NCBI RefSeq assembly: GCF_002843315.1
Contig: NZ_MVDD01000017.1
Span: forward strand, 26,186-90,185
From: Labilibaculum filiforme
GTDB lineage: Bacteria; Bacteroidota; Bacteroidia; Bacteroidales; Marinifilaceae
Direction: 5' to 3'
DNA: 64,000 bases
The translations under genes were made by a program, and so were the position numbers. Positions 53,355 to 62,628 of the stretch are shown here, piece by piece (positions within the stretch are counted from its first letter, which is position 1; every line of letters begins with the position of its first letter). Under the pieces are notes generated by a model. The model searched no databases. It worked only from the letters and a program-made list of their open reading frames with translations, and had not been told where the DNA came from.

Positions 53355-55463
53355 CTATTCTTTAGGAAGCTTTACTGTAAAAGTGGTTCCCTCGTTTTTC
53401 ACACTATGTACTTTTATTTCCCCCTTATTTTTTTCTACAAATTCTTTGCAAAGAATTAAGCCTAGTCCCGTGCCTTGCTCATCGTTTGTTCCAAGGGTGG
53501 AATTATTTTTAGCGATATCGAAAAGGGAATTTACTGCTTCATTTGACATGCCTACTCCTGAATCTATAATTTGAATTTCGTAGAATTTGTTACTCGATAT
53601 AGCATTCAGACTTACGGAGCCTCCTTCATTGGTGAATTTTATAGCATTACTAAATAAATTACCGAATACTGTAGTTAGTGTATACTTATCAGCAGTAATA
53701 AACCAGTCTTTCGGAATATTATTTTGGACCGAAATTTTCTTCGTGGATGCATTTGGAATATATGGAAGAATAGCTTCATCAACCAAGGACTTTAACTCCA
53801 TTTTTACATGAACAATTTTAATTCTGTTTCTTTGTGAGTTCGCCCAGGTTAATAAATTTTCCAGCAACTTATGGGTAGTAATGGCCGAGCTATTAATTGT
53901 TGCAATATACTCTTTCCTATCTTCGTTACTTATAATATCGTAATTCCCCATTAGTAGATCACAAAATCCAAGTATTACATTAAAAGGATTTCTTAGATCG
54001 TGTGCAATTATCGAAAAGAATTTATCTTTTGAGGCTACTGCTTCAGTCAATACTTTAGCTTGTTCTTGTATTTTCGTTTTCTGATTTTCTAATTTCTCGT
54101 TTTTTTCTGTGAGTAGATCAAATGCTACCGATAATTCAGTTTGTTGCTTTGTAATAAGTTTATTTTTCTCTTCGAGCGTAGCATGAGCTTTCTTATTTGT
54201 TCGAAGACTTTTATAAATCAAAGCAAAAAGAAAGACTAAGAATAGAATCGAAATGTACAAGATATAAGTGCGACTTTGTTGTTTTTCAATCTTAGTCGTT
54301 TTAAGTTGGTTTTCAATCTTTAGCAATTCATTCTCTTTTTCTTTCTTTTCCGATTCAAATTTGGCTTGCAACTCACGTATCTGTTGCGATTTTTCTATTG
54401 TATAAATACTATCCTTTAGCTGTAAAACTTTATTTTGGTAATGATATGCCTTCGAAAAGTCTTTCATTTGAGCATACGTGTTTACTAATGATTCATATGC
54501 GCTTTTTTCTATATCTAAAATACCTAAGTTTTTGGCAGTTTTTAAAGCTTCCAGACTATATTGTTCCGATTTTTTAAACTGTTTAAGTTTAAGGGATATA
54601 CTTGCCATGTAAATATTGCTCCTGGCAATACCCTTGTCGTTTCCTACTTTACTATAATATTCAATGCTTTTTTTGTTGTATTTTTGAGCCAAAATTAAAT
54701 CTTCTTTATCGTCATATGCCGAAGCTAAATTTCCATAAGACATTGCTATTAAGTAAAGATCGTTTTCTTGCAAGGCAAGAGTCAAAGCTCTATCAAAGTA
54801 AGTAATAGCTTCGTCATACTTGTGTTGATCTTGTTTTGCACAACCGATATTCTGTAAAGAAGCCAATATACCATCAATATCGTTTATTTTTTCAAGCTCG
54901 TGCAAGCTTTCCAAATGATATTTTAACGCATTTTCTTGATCTCCAAGTTCACTAAAAACTAAGGCAATGTTAATTTTTATTTTAGTGGATGTTATTGTGT
55001 CTTGTCTATTTTCGGCAATAGACAAAGCTTGTAAATAACATTCGTTACATTTTTTAAGATTTCCTTTCTCCCAATAAATAACTCCCATATTCGACCAAGC
55101 TGAACAAATTCCGTATTCGTCCTTAAGTTTTTCATAGATTTTTAGAGAGTTTTCATATGCACTAATAGATTTATTGTATTCACTTTGAAAAAAATAGACA
55201 TCGGCCATAGAACCATAGCAATATGCTGTGTATTTATTAATATTCTTGTTTATAGATAAGTGGAGGGCTTTTTCGTAATAGGTTAACGCAGAATCGATGT
55301 TGGTGGGCTGAAGTTGTTGCCCTAAATCGATTAGTAAATTTATTTTGGTGGTATCATTTTTTTCTTTATTTAAACGCAACAATAGACTGTCGGTTGTATT
55401 TGTTTGTCCAAACAAAATTATACTTTGAAAAGAGAAAAGTAGAGTGAGATAAATGTATCGCAT
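53355..55463 (-). CDS. TPR-containing membrane sensor histidine kinase
   Basis: A 702-residue kinase. A signal peptide (ending ILFGQ) is followed by about seven TPR-type repeats in the periplasm (residues ~25-345, for example SAWSNMGVIYWEKGNLKKC and ASLQNIGCAKQDQHKYDEAI). After a coiled stretch comes one membrane helix (about 405-420, YILYISILFLVFLFALIY), a second coiled coil, HisKA with H488 in IIAHDLRNPFNVI, and HATPase_c (NLFSNAIKF, IIDSGVGM, GTGLGLILCKEF). It is a standard Bacteroidota architecture, in which the TPR domain probably senses a periplasmic protein. No response regulator is adjacent. It is convergent with the maltodextrin operon, but a functional link is not shown. Confidence 0.9.
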   Translation of the reverse strand: MRYIYLTLLFSFQSIILFGQTNTTDSLLLRLNKEKNDTTKINLLIDLGQQLQPTNIDSALTYYEKALHLSINKNINKYTAYCYGSMADVYFFQSEYNKSISAYENSLKIYEKLKDEYGICSAWSNMGVIYWEKGNLKKCNECYLQALSIAENRQDTITSTKIKINIALVFSELGDQENALKYHLESLHELEKINDIDGILASLQNIGCAKQDQHKYDEAITYFDRALTLALQENDLYLIAMSYGNLASAYDDKEDLILAQKYNKKSIEYYSKVGNDKGIARSNIYMASISLKLKQFKKSEQYSLEALKTAKNLGILDIEKSAYESLVNTYAQMKDFSKAYHYQNKVLQLKDSIYTIEKSQQIRELQAKFESEKKEKENELLKIENQLKTTKIEKQQSRTYILYISILFLVFLFALIYKSLRTNKKAHATLEEKNKLITKQQTELSVAFDLLTEKNEKLENQKTKIQEQAKVLTEAVASKDKFFSIIAHDLRNPFNVILGFCDLLMGNYDIISNEDRKEYIATINSSAITTHKLLENLLTWANSQRNRIKIVHVKMELKSLVDEAILPYIPNASTKKISVQNNIPKDWFITADKYTLTTVFGNLFSNAIKFTNEGGSVSLNAISSNKFYEIQIIDSGVGMSNEAVNSLFDIAKNNSTLGTNDEQGTGLGLILCKEFVEKNKGEIKVHSVKNEGTTFTVKLPKE

Positions 55464-55867
55464 AAGTTTTCAGTTTTTTTAAGGGGCTGTAAATGTAGGT
55501 ATTTATCTATTCATTAGAGAATTACTGATATATTTTTACTGTAAGTTGATGTTTTTTTGTTAGTACGAAATTGTATCACGTACAGTTTTATAAAGTGCAC
55601 ATACATATACGATAAAATCGTGCGGTAGCAGAGAAAAGCTATTCGTTTAGGAAAAATAAACAAGCGACAAATCAATTTCTTAGTGATTCTAAAGTTTTTC
55701 ATCATCGTAAAAAAAATGGATTGTTCTTTATTGATAATTTAAAGAAAGGGAAGAAGTAGATCATCCGGAAAAATGATCAACGAATTGTGGAATTTTCTCT
55801 TCGAATTGGATTATTTAAAGAAGGAGGGGCTTGTTTTTAGAACGTGTGATGAGCTAAGGTTGAAATC
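55464..55867. other. AT-rich intergenic region without recognised genes
   Basis: A 404-bp stretch between two leftward genes. One short minus-strand frame (55514-55705) is Lys/Phe/Ile-rich, lacks family resemblance and reflects base composition. No RNA, repeat or promoter box was seen. Confidence 0.5.
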
Positions 55868-55906
55868 AAAAAACGCCTCTTTCATTTTAAGAAAGGAGGC
55901 GTTTTT
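55868..55906 (-). terminator. Rho-independent terminator of the PNPOx-like gene
   Basis: On the minus strand AACGCCTCCTTTC pairs with GAAAGAGGCGTT (one bulge), followed by six T, 22 bp past the stop at 55928. The plus strand also has five T. Confidence 0.85.
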
Positions 55907-55927
55907 GCTTAAAAATTGATTGCTGAA

Positions 55928-56314
55928 CTAAACTAGTTTTTCAGCTCCTGAAAAAATCTCTTCAACAACAAGAATAGCTGCACCATGACCAGGTAAACGT
56001 TCTGGATTCCATTTTTTCATGTCATCGAAAGCCTTGCCTTCTGTAACATATTCAATATGGCCTTTTACTTGAAAGGCTTTATCTTCATTTGTGATGAAAA
56101 GAATAACTCCTTTACTTCCAGAAGTAATGTTTTTCATCGTTTTATTAAAAAAATTATTGGCTACAATAATGCTGTTTTCTTCGAAAATGGATACACAAGT
56201 TGCATAGATTGAATTTGGAACGGCATCTTCTGAAACTGTTGAAAATACGATAGGGCCTTTGCGATCATTCCATGCCTCTTGAATAGTCTGAGGAATTGTA
56301 ATTTTATTGCTCAT
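55928..56314 (-). CDS. Pyridoxamine 5'-phosphate oxidase-like flavoprotein
   Basis: A 128-residue FMN-binding split-barrel protein. The pattern KGPIVFSTVSEDAVPNSIYA, followed by SIIVANNFFNKTMKNI and the later VKGHIEYVTEGKAFDD, is typical of small PNPOx-like proteins of unknown substrate. It is cytoplasmic, a single gene with its own promoter and terminator. True PNPOx activity is unlikely at this length; flavin- or F420-type redox chemistry is possible. Confidence 0.8.
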   Translation of the reverse strand: MSNKITIPQTIQEAWNDRKGPIVFSTVSEDAVPNSIYATCVSIFEENSIIVANNFFNKTMKNITSGSKGVILFITNEDKAFQVKGHIEYVTEGKAFDDMKKWNPERLPGHGAAILVVEEIFSGAEKLV

Positions 56315-56368
56315 TTGAATTGAAATTAGAATTAAAAAAGAAAGCTCATTATGAGATATTTCTCAAAA

Positions 56369-56400
56369 CAAATGTAACAGGAATGTCGCTAAGCTGCAAA
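56369..56400 (-). promoter_or_regulatory. Promoter of the PNPOx-like gene
   Basis: On the minus strand TTTG (56397-56400) and TACATTTG (56369-56376) match both Bacteroidota boxes exactly with 20 bp between. The predicted leader is about 48 nt. Confidence 0.7.
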
Positions 56401-56551
56401 TTATATCATTTATAGCTTGTTTCCACATAAATATTATACCAATATTGCAGCGAACAGCTACTAGCAACAAGCTTGGGATTTTGATTATTTTTTTAACTTG
56501 GAACTTGAGTTTTAACCTCTCGATTTGGTTTCAGACAAGCTGGCCTTATCC

Positions 56552-57277
56552 TTAATTTATCGCATTGCGATCCAAAACATCCATTACTATCGATTTGTAG
56601 TTTCTGCCGATTGGTATTTGCTTGCTGTTAATTCCAATGATACTGGAAGAGTAAGTTTCAATTTTATTGATTGCAATAATGAACGATCGATGAACTCTTA
56701 AGAAGTTGCTTTCGGGTAGTTTCTCTTGGATATTGCTAATGGTATTTAGGGTAACAATTTCTTTGTTATTTTCCAGATAAATGGATACATAGTTTCTTTG
56801 GCTTTCGATGTAGAGAATCTCGTGTAAAAAAACCTTAACCATTTTCTTATCGGATTTTACAAAAATGAATGGTTGATCGGTTGTAACTGGCTCCTTTTTT
56901 TCTGTGATTTGAAAATCATGTTTTTTAAGTTGGAAATATCGGTTGACAGCTTTAATAAAGCGTTCGAAAGGAATGGGTTTAATTAAATAATCCAGAGCCT
57001 CTAAATCGTAACTTTCCAAAGCATATTCCGAATAGGCGGTAGTAAAAATTACCGAAGGTGGGTTAGAGATATTGCGTAGTAATTGAATTCCTGTTAAGCC
57101 TGGCATTTGAATGTCCAGAAATAACAAATCAATCTGTTTTGTATTGAGAATAGACAATGCTTCAACAGCACTTCCGCATTTTCCTTCCAGTTGCAAATAA
57201 TCAATCCGATTGATATATTCTTCAATCACATCTTGAGCTAAATTTTCATCATCAACAATTAAACACTTTATATTCAT
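56552..57277 (-). CDS. LytTR-family response regulator
   Basis: A 241-residue DNA-binding response regulator. The receiver domain has D55 as phospho-acceptor in LLFLDIQMPGLTG, with the acidic pair DDE near residue 10 and the conserved Lys in YLIKPIPFERF. The C-terminal LytTR domain (IFVKSDKKMVKVFLHEILYI ... FLRVHRSFIIAI) binds DNA. The start overlaps the stop of the upstream kinase gene by 4 bp, so they are translationally coupled. Targets are unknown; the divergent esterase-amylase unit is a candidate by position only. Confidence 0.92.
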   Translation of the reverse strand: MNIKCLIVDDENLAQDVIEEYINRIDYLQLEGKCGSAVEALSILNTKQIDLLFLDIQMPGLTGIQLLRNISNPPSVIFTTAYSEYALESYDLEALDYLIKPIPFERFIKAVNRYFQLKKHDFQITEKKEPVTTDQPFIFVKSDKKMVKVFLHEILYIESQRNYVSIYLENNKEIVTLNTISNIQEKLPESNFLRVHRSFIIAINKIETYSSSIIGINSKQIPIGRNYKSIVMDVLDRNAIN

Positions 57278-58368
57278 TGCAAGTTCAAAGTTAAATGCAC
57301 GTTATACGATTCCTCAGTCATTTCAATTTTTAGATCATGACTTTCAGGGTAGATTAAAGATAGTCTCCTTTTTACGTTTTGCAAACCAATGCCTCCTACA
57401 ATTGAATCCTGATCAGAACTTGCATCAGGTACACTATTTTCAATTTTAAGAACCAAATTCTGATTTTTAATGCCAATTTCTATGGTAATCCAGGCTTGTC
57501 CATCAAAACCTTTGGTGCTGTGTTTAAAAGCATTCTCTATAAATGGTAAAATAATCATAGGAGCAATCCGATTGGTATTGATATCTCCCCAAATGTTTAC
57601 GCTCAAATCTATTCGATTGCCATAGCGAATTTTTTCCAAGTCCAAATAGCTTTTTATGCAAGCAATTTCTTTCGAGAGATCTACTTGAGTAGAAGTGGTT
57701 TCGTAAAGCATGTATCGTAATAAATCCGATAATTTTAGAATTACATCTAAGGATTGATCTGATTTTTTTAAAATAAGTGAATACAAACTATTCAAAGTGT
57801 TGAAAAGGAAATGTGGTTGCACCTGATTTTTTAAAAAGATCAATTCAGCTTCCAACTTTTCTCTTTGCAGTAGTTGTTCATTTTGTTGAATCTTAGCCAA
57901 ATATTCCATCAGCTTAACTGTCATAGGTAAGGCAAGTACAGCACCTAAATTAACTGCTCCTCTAACTAGTTGAGTGATCGAGAATGTTGGCTCCTTTTGC
58001 CAATTTGAGAAAAAGAAATCAACAATAATAAGATTATCGGTGATGCGTTGCAAAATGGCTGTAATTCCAATTGTTATCAGAAAGGAAAAAAGAAATTGCC
58101 AAATTTTTCTTCGATATAAAAAGTGCGGATACAAGTAGTATATTACAATATAAACCAAAAATATTTTTACAGGAAGGTTTATCAATTCAACCTTAATGGT
58201 TTTAAGGTAATCAGCATCATAAGTTCCCCATGCGTAGGCAAAGAAAAGTACAAAAAAGATCCAATAAGTAAGATGCTGAACAAGTCTGTTGTTCACCATT
58301 TTCGAAATCCAATTGTTTTCTGGTGTGATGATTTGCATTTGTTGGTACGTAAAATTCGCAATATACAT
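57274..58368 (-). CDS. LytS-type sensor histidine kinase
   Basis: A 364-residue membrane kinase of the His_kinase (LytS/YehU) type. Four hydrophobic segments (about 33-50, 65-82, 90-108 and 135-152) are followed by a coiled linker, the phospho-acceptor H186 in NQVQPHFLFNTLNSLY, and a catalytic domain with PMIILPFIENAFKHS and GGIGLQNVKRRL. It partners with the LytTR regulator encoded with a 4-bp overlap. Internal Met codons at residues 11 and 24 are alternative starts. The first is kept because it gives the longest frame with no conflict. Confidence 0.9.
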   Translation of the reverse strand: MYIANFTYQQMQIITPENNWISKMVNNRLVQHLTYWIFFVLFFAYAWGTYDADYLKTIKVELINLPVKIFLVYIVIYYLYPHFLYRRKIWQFLFSFLITIGITAILQRITDNLIIVDFFFSNWQKEPTFSITQLVRGAVNLGAVLALPMTVKLMEYLAKIQQNEQLLQREKLEAELIFLKNQVQPHFLFNTLNSLYSLILKKSDQSLDVILKLSDLLRYMLYETTSTQVDLSKEIACIKSYLDLEKIRYGNRIDLSVNIWGDINTNRIAPMIILPFIENAFKHSTKGFDGQAWITIEIGIKNQNLVLKIENSVPDASSDQDSIVGGIGLQNVKRRLSLIYPESHDLKIEMTEESYNVHLTLNLQ

Positions 58369-58712
58369 ATGTAAGGGATTTTAGAGCATTTTGCAAATAA
58401 TAGGAGCTTTTATACTTGCCGAAAGGATGGATTACTGTTTTTCAAGGACAAAATACGCCTACAGGAATCACTGATACTCCATAAATATCCATCATTGTAC
58501 TTGCAATATTATCTAGATTATCAGAACTTAAATAGGAAATAGAGGGGTTTGAAAGGGGGTAGCAATACCATTCGTACGAATTACCATCTTTCAGCGACCA
58601 ACAACGGATTGTAAAGGATACTTGTAAGCCTTAAAATTATTAGTTTATCTGAATAGTTTATAATATTGTTTGTAGTTGGACGGAAGTCCTTAATTGTAAA
58701 TTAATTATAGAT
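58369..58712. other. Intergenic region between the LytS kinase and the esterase
   Basis: A 344-bp divergent gap. No promoter box fits cleanly. A minus-strand frame without a start (58442-58630) has protein-like composition and is discussed as a finding. No terminator or repeat was seen. Confidence 0.45.
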
Positions 58713-59639
58713 ATGAGAGAATTAGGAATAATTGCATTGTTATTTGTTGGTTTTATAGCCAATTCACAAAATAAAGGAAATGTGATTGGTACTATTGATA
58801 ACTACCCGGATTTTCAATCGAACTATGTTACGGCAAGAAATGTTGATGTTTGGTTGCCCGAAGACTATTCAGATACTCAAAAATATTCTGTTTTGTACAT
58901 GCACGACGGACAAATGTTGTATGATCCTGAAAAATCATGGAATAAACAAGCTTGGGATATCGATAATGTTGCCACAGATTTATTAAAAGCCAATAAACTA
59001 AAGAATTTTATTGTGGTTGGTATCTGGAATGGGGGACAAACCAGGCATATCGATTATTTTCCTCAAAAACCGTTTGAAGCTTTATCGCAAACCGAAAAGG
59101 ATACGGTGAATGCACAATTGCAAAGATCGAGTAGGACAAATGAGATTTTTAAACCTGTATCTGACAATTACCTTCAATTTATTGTAAAAGAATTGAAACC
59201 GTTCATCGATAAAAAGTATTCGGTTTATACCAAGAGAGAGAATACGTTTATAATGGGAAGTAGTATGGGCGGATTGATATCCATGTATGCTATTTGCGAG
59301 TATCCAAAAGTTTTTGGTGGTGCCGTTTGTCTTTCAACGCATTGGCCTGGAACATTTACATTGGATAACAATCCCGTGCCGAATGCATTTATTAGTTATT
59401 TGAGTGAAAATTTACCTAAAGCGAATGGGCATAAAATCTATTTCGATTGTGGCGATCAAACTTTGGATGCTTTGTATCCTGCCATTCAAGAAAAAGTAGA
59501 TGCGGTAATGACTGCAAAAGGATACGATGAAACCAATTGGATGACCGCGTTTTTTCCAGGTGAGAATCACAGCGAAAAAGCATGGAACAAAAGATTAAAT
59601 ATTCCATTGGAATTTATACTAGGAAAAAACATAAAATAA
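58713..59639 (+). CDS. Secreted alpha/beta-hydrolase (esterase D/feruloyl-esterase-like)
   Basis: A 308-residue exported serine hydrolase of the putative esterase family. After a signal peptide (about 1-18, ending IANSQ) it shows NVDVWLPEDYSD, VLYMHDGQMLYD, the nucleophile elbow GSSMGG with S184, and a probable acid and His in FDCGDQTLD and FPGENHSEKAW. In this family the closest carbohydrate-related roles are removing acyl groups from glycans or binding them. It is 7 bp upstream of a SusA-like amylase gene, so the two are co-transcribed. This suggests a role in carbohydrate use, but the substrate is unknown. Confidence 0.85.
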   Translation: MRELGIIALLFVGFIANSQNKGNVIGTIDNYPDFQSNYVTARNVDVWLPEDYSDTQKYSVLYMHDGQMLYDPEKSWNKQAWDIDNVATDLLKANKLKNFIVVGIWNGGQTRHIDYFPQKPFEALSQTEKDTVNAQLQRSSRTNEIFKPVSDNYLQFIVKELKPFIDKKYSVYTKRENTFIMGSSMGGLISMYAICEYPKVFGGAVCLSTHWPGTFTLDNNPVPNAFISYLSENLPKANGHKIYFDCGDQTLDALYPAIQEKVDAVMTAKGYDETNWMTAFFPGENHSEKAWNKRLNIPLEFILGKNIK

Positions 59640-59646
59640 TAAACAT

Positions 59647-61494
59647 ATGAAACGATTATTACTAGTTGTATTCACAGCACTTTTATTCGGTAATGTATCT
59701 GTGTTTGCAAAGCAAAAAATTGATCATCTGGAACCTGCTTTTTGGTGGGTAGGAATGAAGAATCCTAATCTTCAATTGTTGGTTCATGGAGAGAATATAG
59801 CTGAGCTAGAAGCTGAAATTAATTATCCTGGAGTAAGCATTGAAAAGGTGAACCGAGTAGAGAATCCAAACTATCTGTTTGTTGATTTAAAGCTGAGCAC
59901 TGAGCTTACAGCCGGGAGTTTTGATATCTTGTTTAAGAAAGGAAAGAAAACGGTAGTAAAGTACAATTATGAGCTAAAGGAAAGAAGAAAAGGAGCCGCC
60001 GAACGCAAAAGTTTCACTCCCAAAGATGTTATGTATTTGATTACGCCAGATCGTTTTGCCAATGGAAATACCGACAATGATCATGTTGAAGGATTAAGCG
60101 AAGGATTGAATCGAGAGGACAAATCGGGACGACACGGTGGTGATATTCAAGGGATGATTGACCATGTGGATTACATTGCTGATATGGGATTTACAGCTAT
60201 TTGGGTGAATCCTTTGTTGGAGAATAATCAAACCACATCTTATCATGGTTATGCTACTACCGATTATTATAAAATTGATGAGCGATTCGGAAGCAATGAA
60301 GAATATCTGAACTTATCGAAATTGGCACAAGAGAAAGGAGTTGGTATTATTATGGATGTAATTCTGAACCATTGTGGTTCAGAACATTGGTGGATGAAAG
60401 ACCTACCATCGAAAGATTGGATTAATTTTGGTGGAGAGTTTGTACGTACTTCTCACAAAAGAACAACTGTTCAGGATCAATATGCATCAAAAGAGGATTT
60501 AAAGGATTTTACTGATGGATGGTTTGTAAAGTCGATGCCAGATTTGAATCAACGCAATCCGTTTATGGCAACTTACCTAATTCAGAATGCTATTTGGTGG
60601 GTTGAGTACGCAAATCTTTATGGAATTCGTGTGGATACTTTCCCATATTCTGATGCTGATTTTTTAAGCGAGTGGGACGTAAGACTCTTAGCTGAATATC
60701 CGAATTTGAATATTGTTGGGGAAGAATGGAGTACCAATCCTAACATTGTTTCGTACTGGCAAAAAGGCAAGCAGAATATGGATGGATACGATTCAAATTT
60801 ACCAAGCTTAATGGATTTTCCAATGCAACAGACTTTGGTGGAAGCATTAACACAAGAGGATACCTGGGGAACAGGCTTAATTCGTTTGTACGAATTATTA
60901 GTAAACGACGTATTGTATCCAGATCCGAATAACTTGGTAATTTTTCCCGATAATCATGATATGGCTCGTATTTTCGATCAGTTAGATCGTGATTATGACC
61001 TTTATAAAATGGCCATGACCTATGTGCTAACGATGCGTGGAATTCCTCAAATTTATTATGGAACAGAGATTCTGGCGAAAAGTGATGCAGGCAGTGATCA
61101 TGGTTTGTTACGTACCGATTTTCCTGGTGGTTGGGAAGGCGATCAAGTAAATGCTTTTACTGGCGAAGGCTTAAGTGAGCAAGAGAAAGATGCACAAGAT
61201 TTTTGTAAAACCATACTGAACTGGAGAAAGAAGAAAGAGGTAATTCATTCGGGTAAATTAATGCATTATGCACCAGATAATGGTGTGTATAGCTTTTTCC
61301 GATATTCGGATACCGAAAAAGTAATGGTGATTTTAAACAAGAATACCGAATTGGTACAATTAGATGCCAAGAGATATTACGAAATGCTAGGTAATCATAC
61401 TGTTGCTAAAGATATTATCTCAGACAAAATTGTTCAACTGAATTTAGGCATAGAAGTTCCGGCCCGATCGGCAATAATTTTGGAGATAAAGTAA
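59647..61494 (+). CDS. SusA-like GH13 neopullulanase/cyclomaltodextrinase, second copy
   Basis: A 615-residue exported GH13 enzyme, close paralogue of 45540-47393. The signal peptide ends SVFAK. The N-terminal domain IDHLEPAFWWVGMKNPNLQL is followed by GRHGGDIQGM, MDVILNHC, nucleophile D330 in YGIRVDTFPY, acid/base E359 in VGEEWSTN and D438 in PDNHD. Length and residue spacing match the first copy almost exactly. It follows the esterase gene by 7 bp and lies 6.6 kb beyond the main locus. It may be controlled by the adjacent LytS/LytTR pair rather than the LacI regulator, which is inference. Confidence 0.92.
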   Translation: MKRLLLVVFTALLFGNVSVFAKQKIDHLEPAFWWVGMKNPNLQLLVHGENIAELEAEINYPGVSIEKVNRVENPNYLFVDLKLSTELTAGSFDILFKKGKKTVVKYNYELKERRKGAAERKSFTPKDVMYLITPDRFANGNTDNDHVEGLSEGLNREDKSGRHGGDIQGMIDHVDYIADMGFTAIWVNPLLENNQTTSYHGYATTDYYKIDERFGSNEEYLNLSKLAQEKGVGIIMDVILNHCGSEHWWMKDLPSKDWINFGGEFVRTSHKRTTVQDQYASKEDLKDFTDGWFVKSMPDLNQRNPFMATYLIQNAIWWVEYANLYGIRVDTFPYSDADFLSEWDVRLLAEYPNLNIVGEEWSTNPNIVSYWQKGKQNMDGYDSNLPSLMDFPMQQTLVEALTQEDTWGTGLIRLYELLVNDVLYPDPNNLVIFPDNHDMARIFDQLDRDYDLYKMAMTYVLTMRGIPQIYYGTEILAKSDAGSDHGLLRTDFPGGWEGDQVNAFTGEGLSEQEKDAQDFCKTILNWRKKKEVIHSGKLMHYAPDNGVYSFFRYSDTEKVMVILNKNTELVQLDAKRYYEMLGNHTVAKDIISDKIVQLNLGIEVPARSAIILEIK

Positions 61495-61515
61495 GCGTAA
61501 ATTGGAATTAGTTAG

Positions 61516-61552
61516 AAAGCCCTGGAATTTTATTTCAGGGCTTTTATTTTTT
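61516..61552 (+). terminator. Terminator of the esterase-amylase unit
   Basis: AAAGCCCTGGAA pairs with TTTCAGGGCTTT and runs into TTTTATTTTTT, 21 bp past the amylase stop. It separates convergent genes. Confidence 0.88.
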
Positions 61553-62294
61553 AATTATCCTCTTTTGGTTTTCGTGGTAATACCTCTTCGGGGAATGGGA
61601 ATAGAATGGTCGAATTCTTTTCCGAAGCAATATTGGCAAGCGTTTGGTAGAGTCGTAATTTAATGGCCGATGGCGATTTGTCGATTAGTTTACCAGCGGC
61701 AAGCAAACTTGCAGCCGCTTGTTCTTCTGCAGTAGCCAGAATAATTCGCGCTCTACGGGAGCGTTCTGCTTCGGCTTGGTTGGCCATCATTCGGCGCATA
61801 TTTTCGGGCAATTGAATGTCTTTAATTTTTACATCGATAATTACAATTCCCCAAACTTCGGTTTCTTTTTCTACAATAGACTTGATATTTTTTCCCATTT
61901 CTTCGCGTTTCGATAGAATCGTATCCAATTCTACCTTACCACACACATCGCGCAAAGCGGCTTGTGCCAACTGAGTAATGGCAAAACTATATTCTTCTAC
62001 TTCTAAAATCGCCTTTTCGGGATCGTTGATTTGAAAAAATACAACGCCATCGATACTACATGGCACATTGTCTTCGGTCATTACTTCCTGCGAGTCGATA
62101 TTGATGGTGATTACCCGAATATCCACAATACTTATGGTTTCGATAATGGGAATAATCCATCGGAAGCCGGGTTGTAATATTTTAACGTACTTTCCAAATC
62201 GGAATTTTAAAGCTCTTTTGTACTCGAAAATAATGCGGATTCCCGCCAACAGGAAAAATAGAATGGCAACACTGCTTACTAAGAAGAAATTCAT
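61551..62294 (-). CDS. Slipin/stomatin-like SPFH membrane protein
   Basis: A 247-residue band 7 (SPFH) protein with one N-terminal membrane helix (about 4-22) followed by the SPFH domain: RALKFRFGKYVKILQPGFRW, VDIRVITINIDSQEVMTEDN, IDGVVFFQINDPEKA, LRDVCGKVELDTILSKREE and QLPENMRRMMANQAEAERSRR. The C-terminus is short. Slipins form oligomeric rings at the inner membrane and often pair with an NfeD protein, but none is adjacent here. Confidence 0.92.
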   Translation of the reverse strand: MNFFLVSSVAILFFLLAGIRIIFEYKRALKFRFGKYVKILQPGFRWIIPIIETISIVDIRVITINIDSQEVMTEDNVPCSIDGVVFFQINDPEKAILEVEEYSFAITQLAQAALRDVCGKVELDTILSKREEMGKNIKSIVEKETEVWGIVIIDVKIKDIQLPENMRRMMANQAEAERSRRARIILATAEEQAAASLLAAGKLIDKSPSAIKLRLYQTLANIASEKNSTILFPFPEEVLPRKPKEDN

Positions 62295-62583
62295 AGGGTA
62301 TGGTTTTAGCTGTGGTTAAAATTGATAATCGCAATTTGTATTGGTTTGAGGGAGAACTAAAAGAATAAGAAGGAGAGTTTTTATCCTTTGCATACGAGTG
62401 TCTTACTTCAATTTACGAAAATCTGTTGGCAGTGGCAAAATTAGATTTTTGTGCCTTCAGGTTTATAATTTGCAGGTGTTGAGTTAAGAATGTTTTCTTC
62501 TTTTGCAGGATTGTTATTTGAAAGAGTTACTACTTTATCACGACAGTAATGCCTCTATTTTACTGGTAAAAATTGGTCTAAAT

Positions 62584-62615
62584 TTTCATATTAAGTATTT
62601 GATTATTTAATTTTG
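62584..62615 (+). promoter_or_regulatory. Candidate promoter of the FemAB-like gene
   Basis: TAATTTTG (62608-62615) matches TAnnTTTG, with TTTC (62584-62587) 20 bp upstream. The leader would be very short (about 10 nt). The rest of the 334-bp gap (62295-62583) shows no gene or repeat. Confidence 0.45.
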
Positions 62616-62628
62616 CAACAAAAAAAGA

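Noticed and set aside
55514..55705. 63-codon minus-strand frame between the TPR kinase and the PNPOx-like gene
   Set aside because: Composition-driven (Lys/Phe/Ile/Tyr), with no promoter, motif or conserved start.
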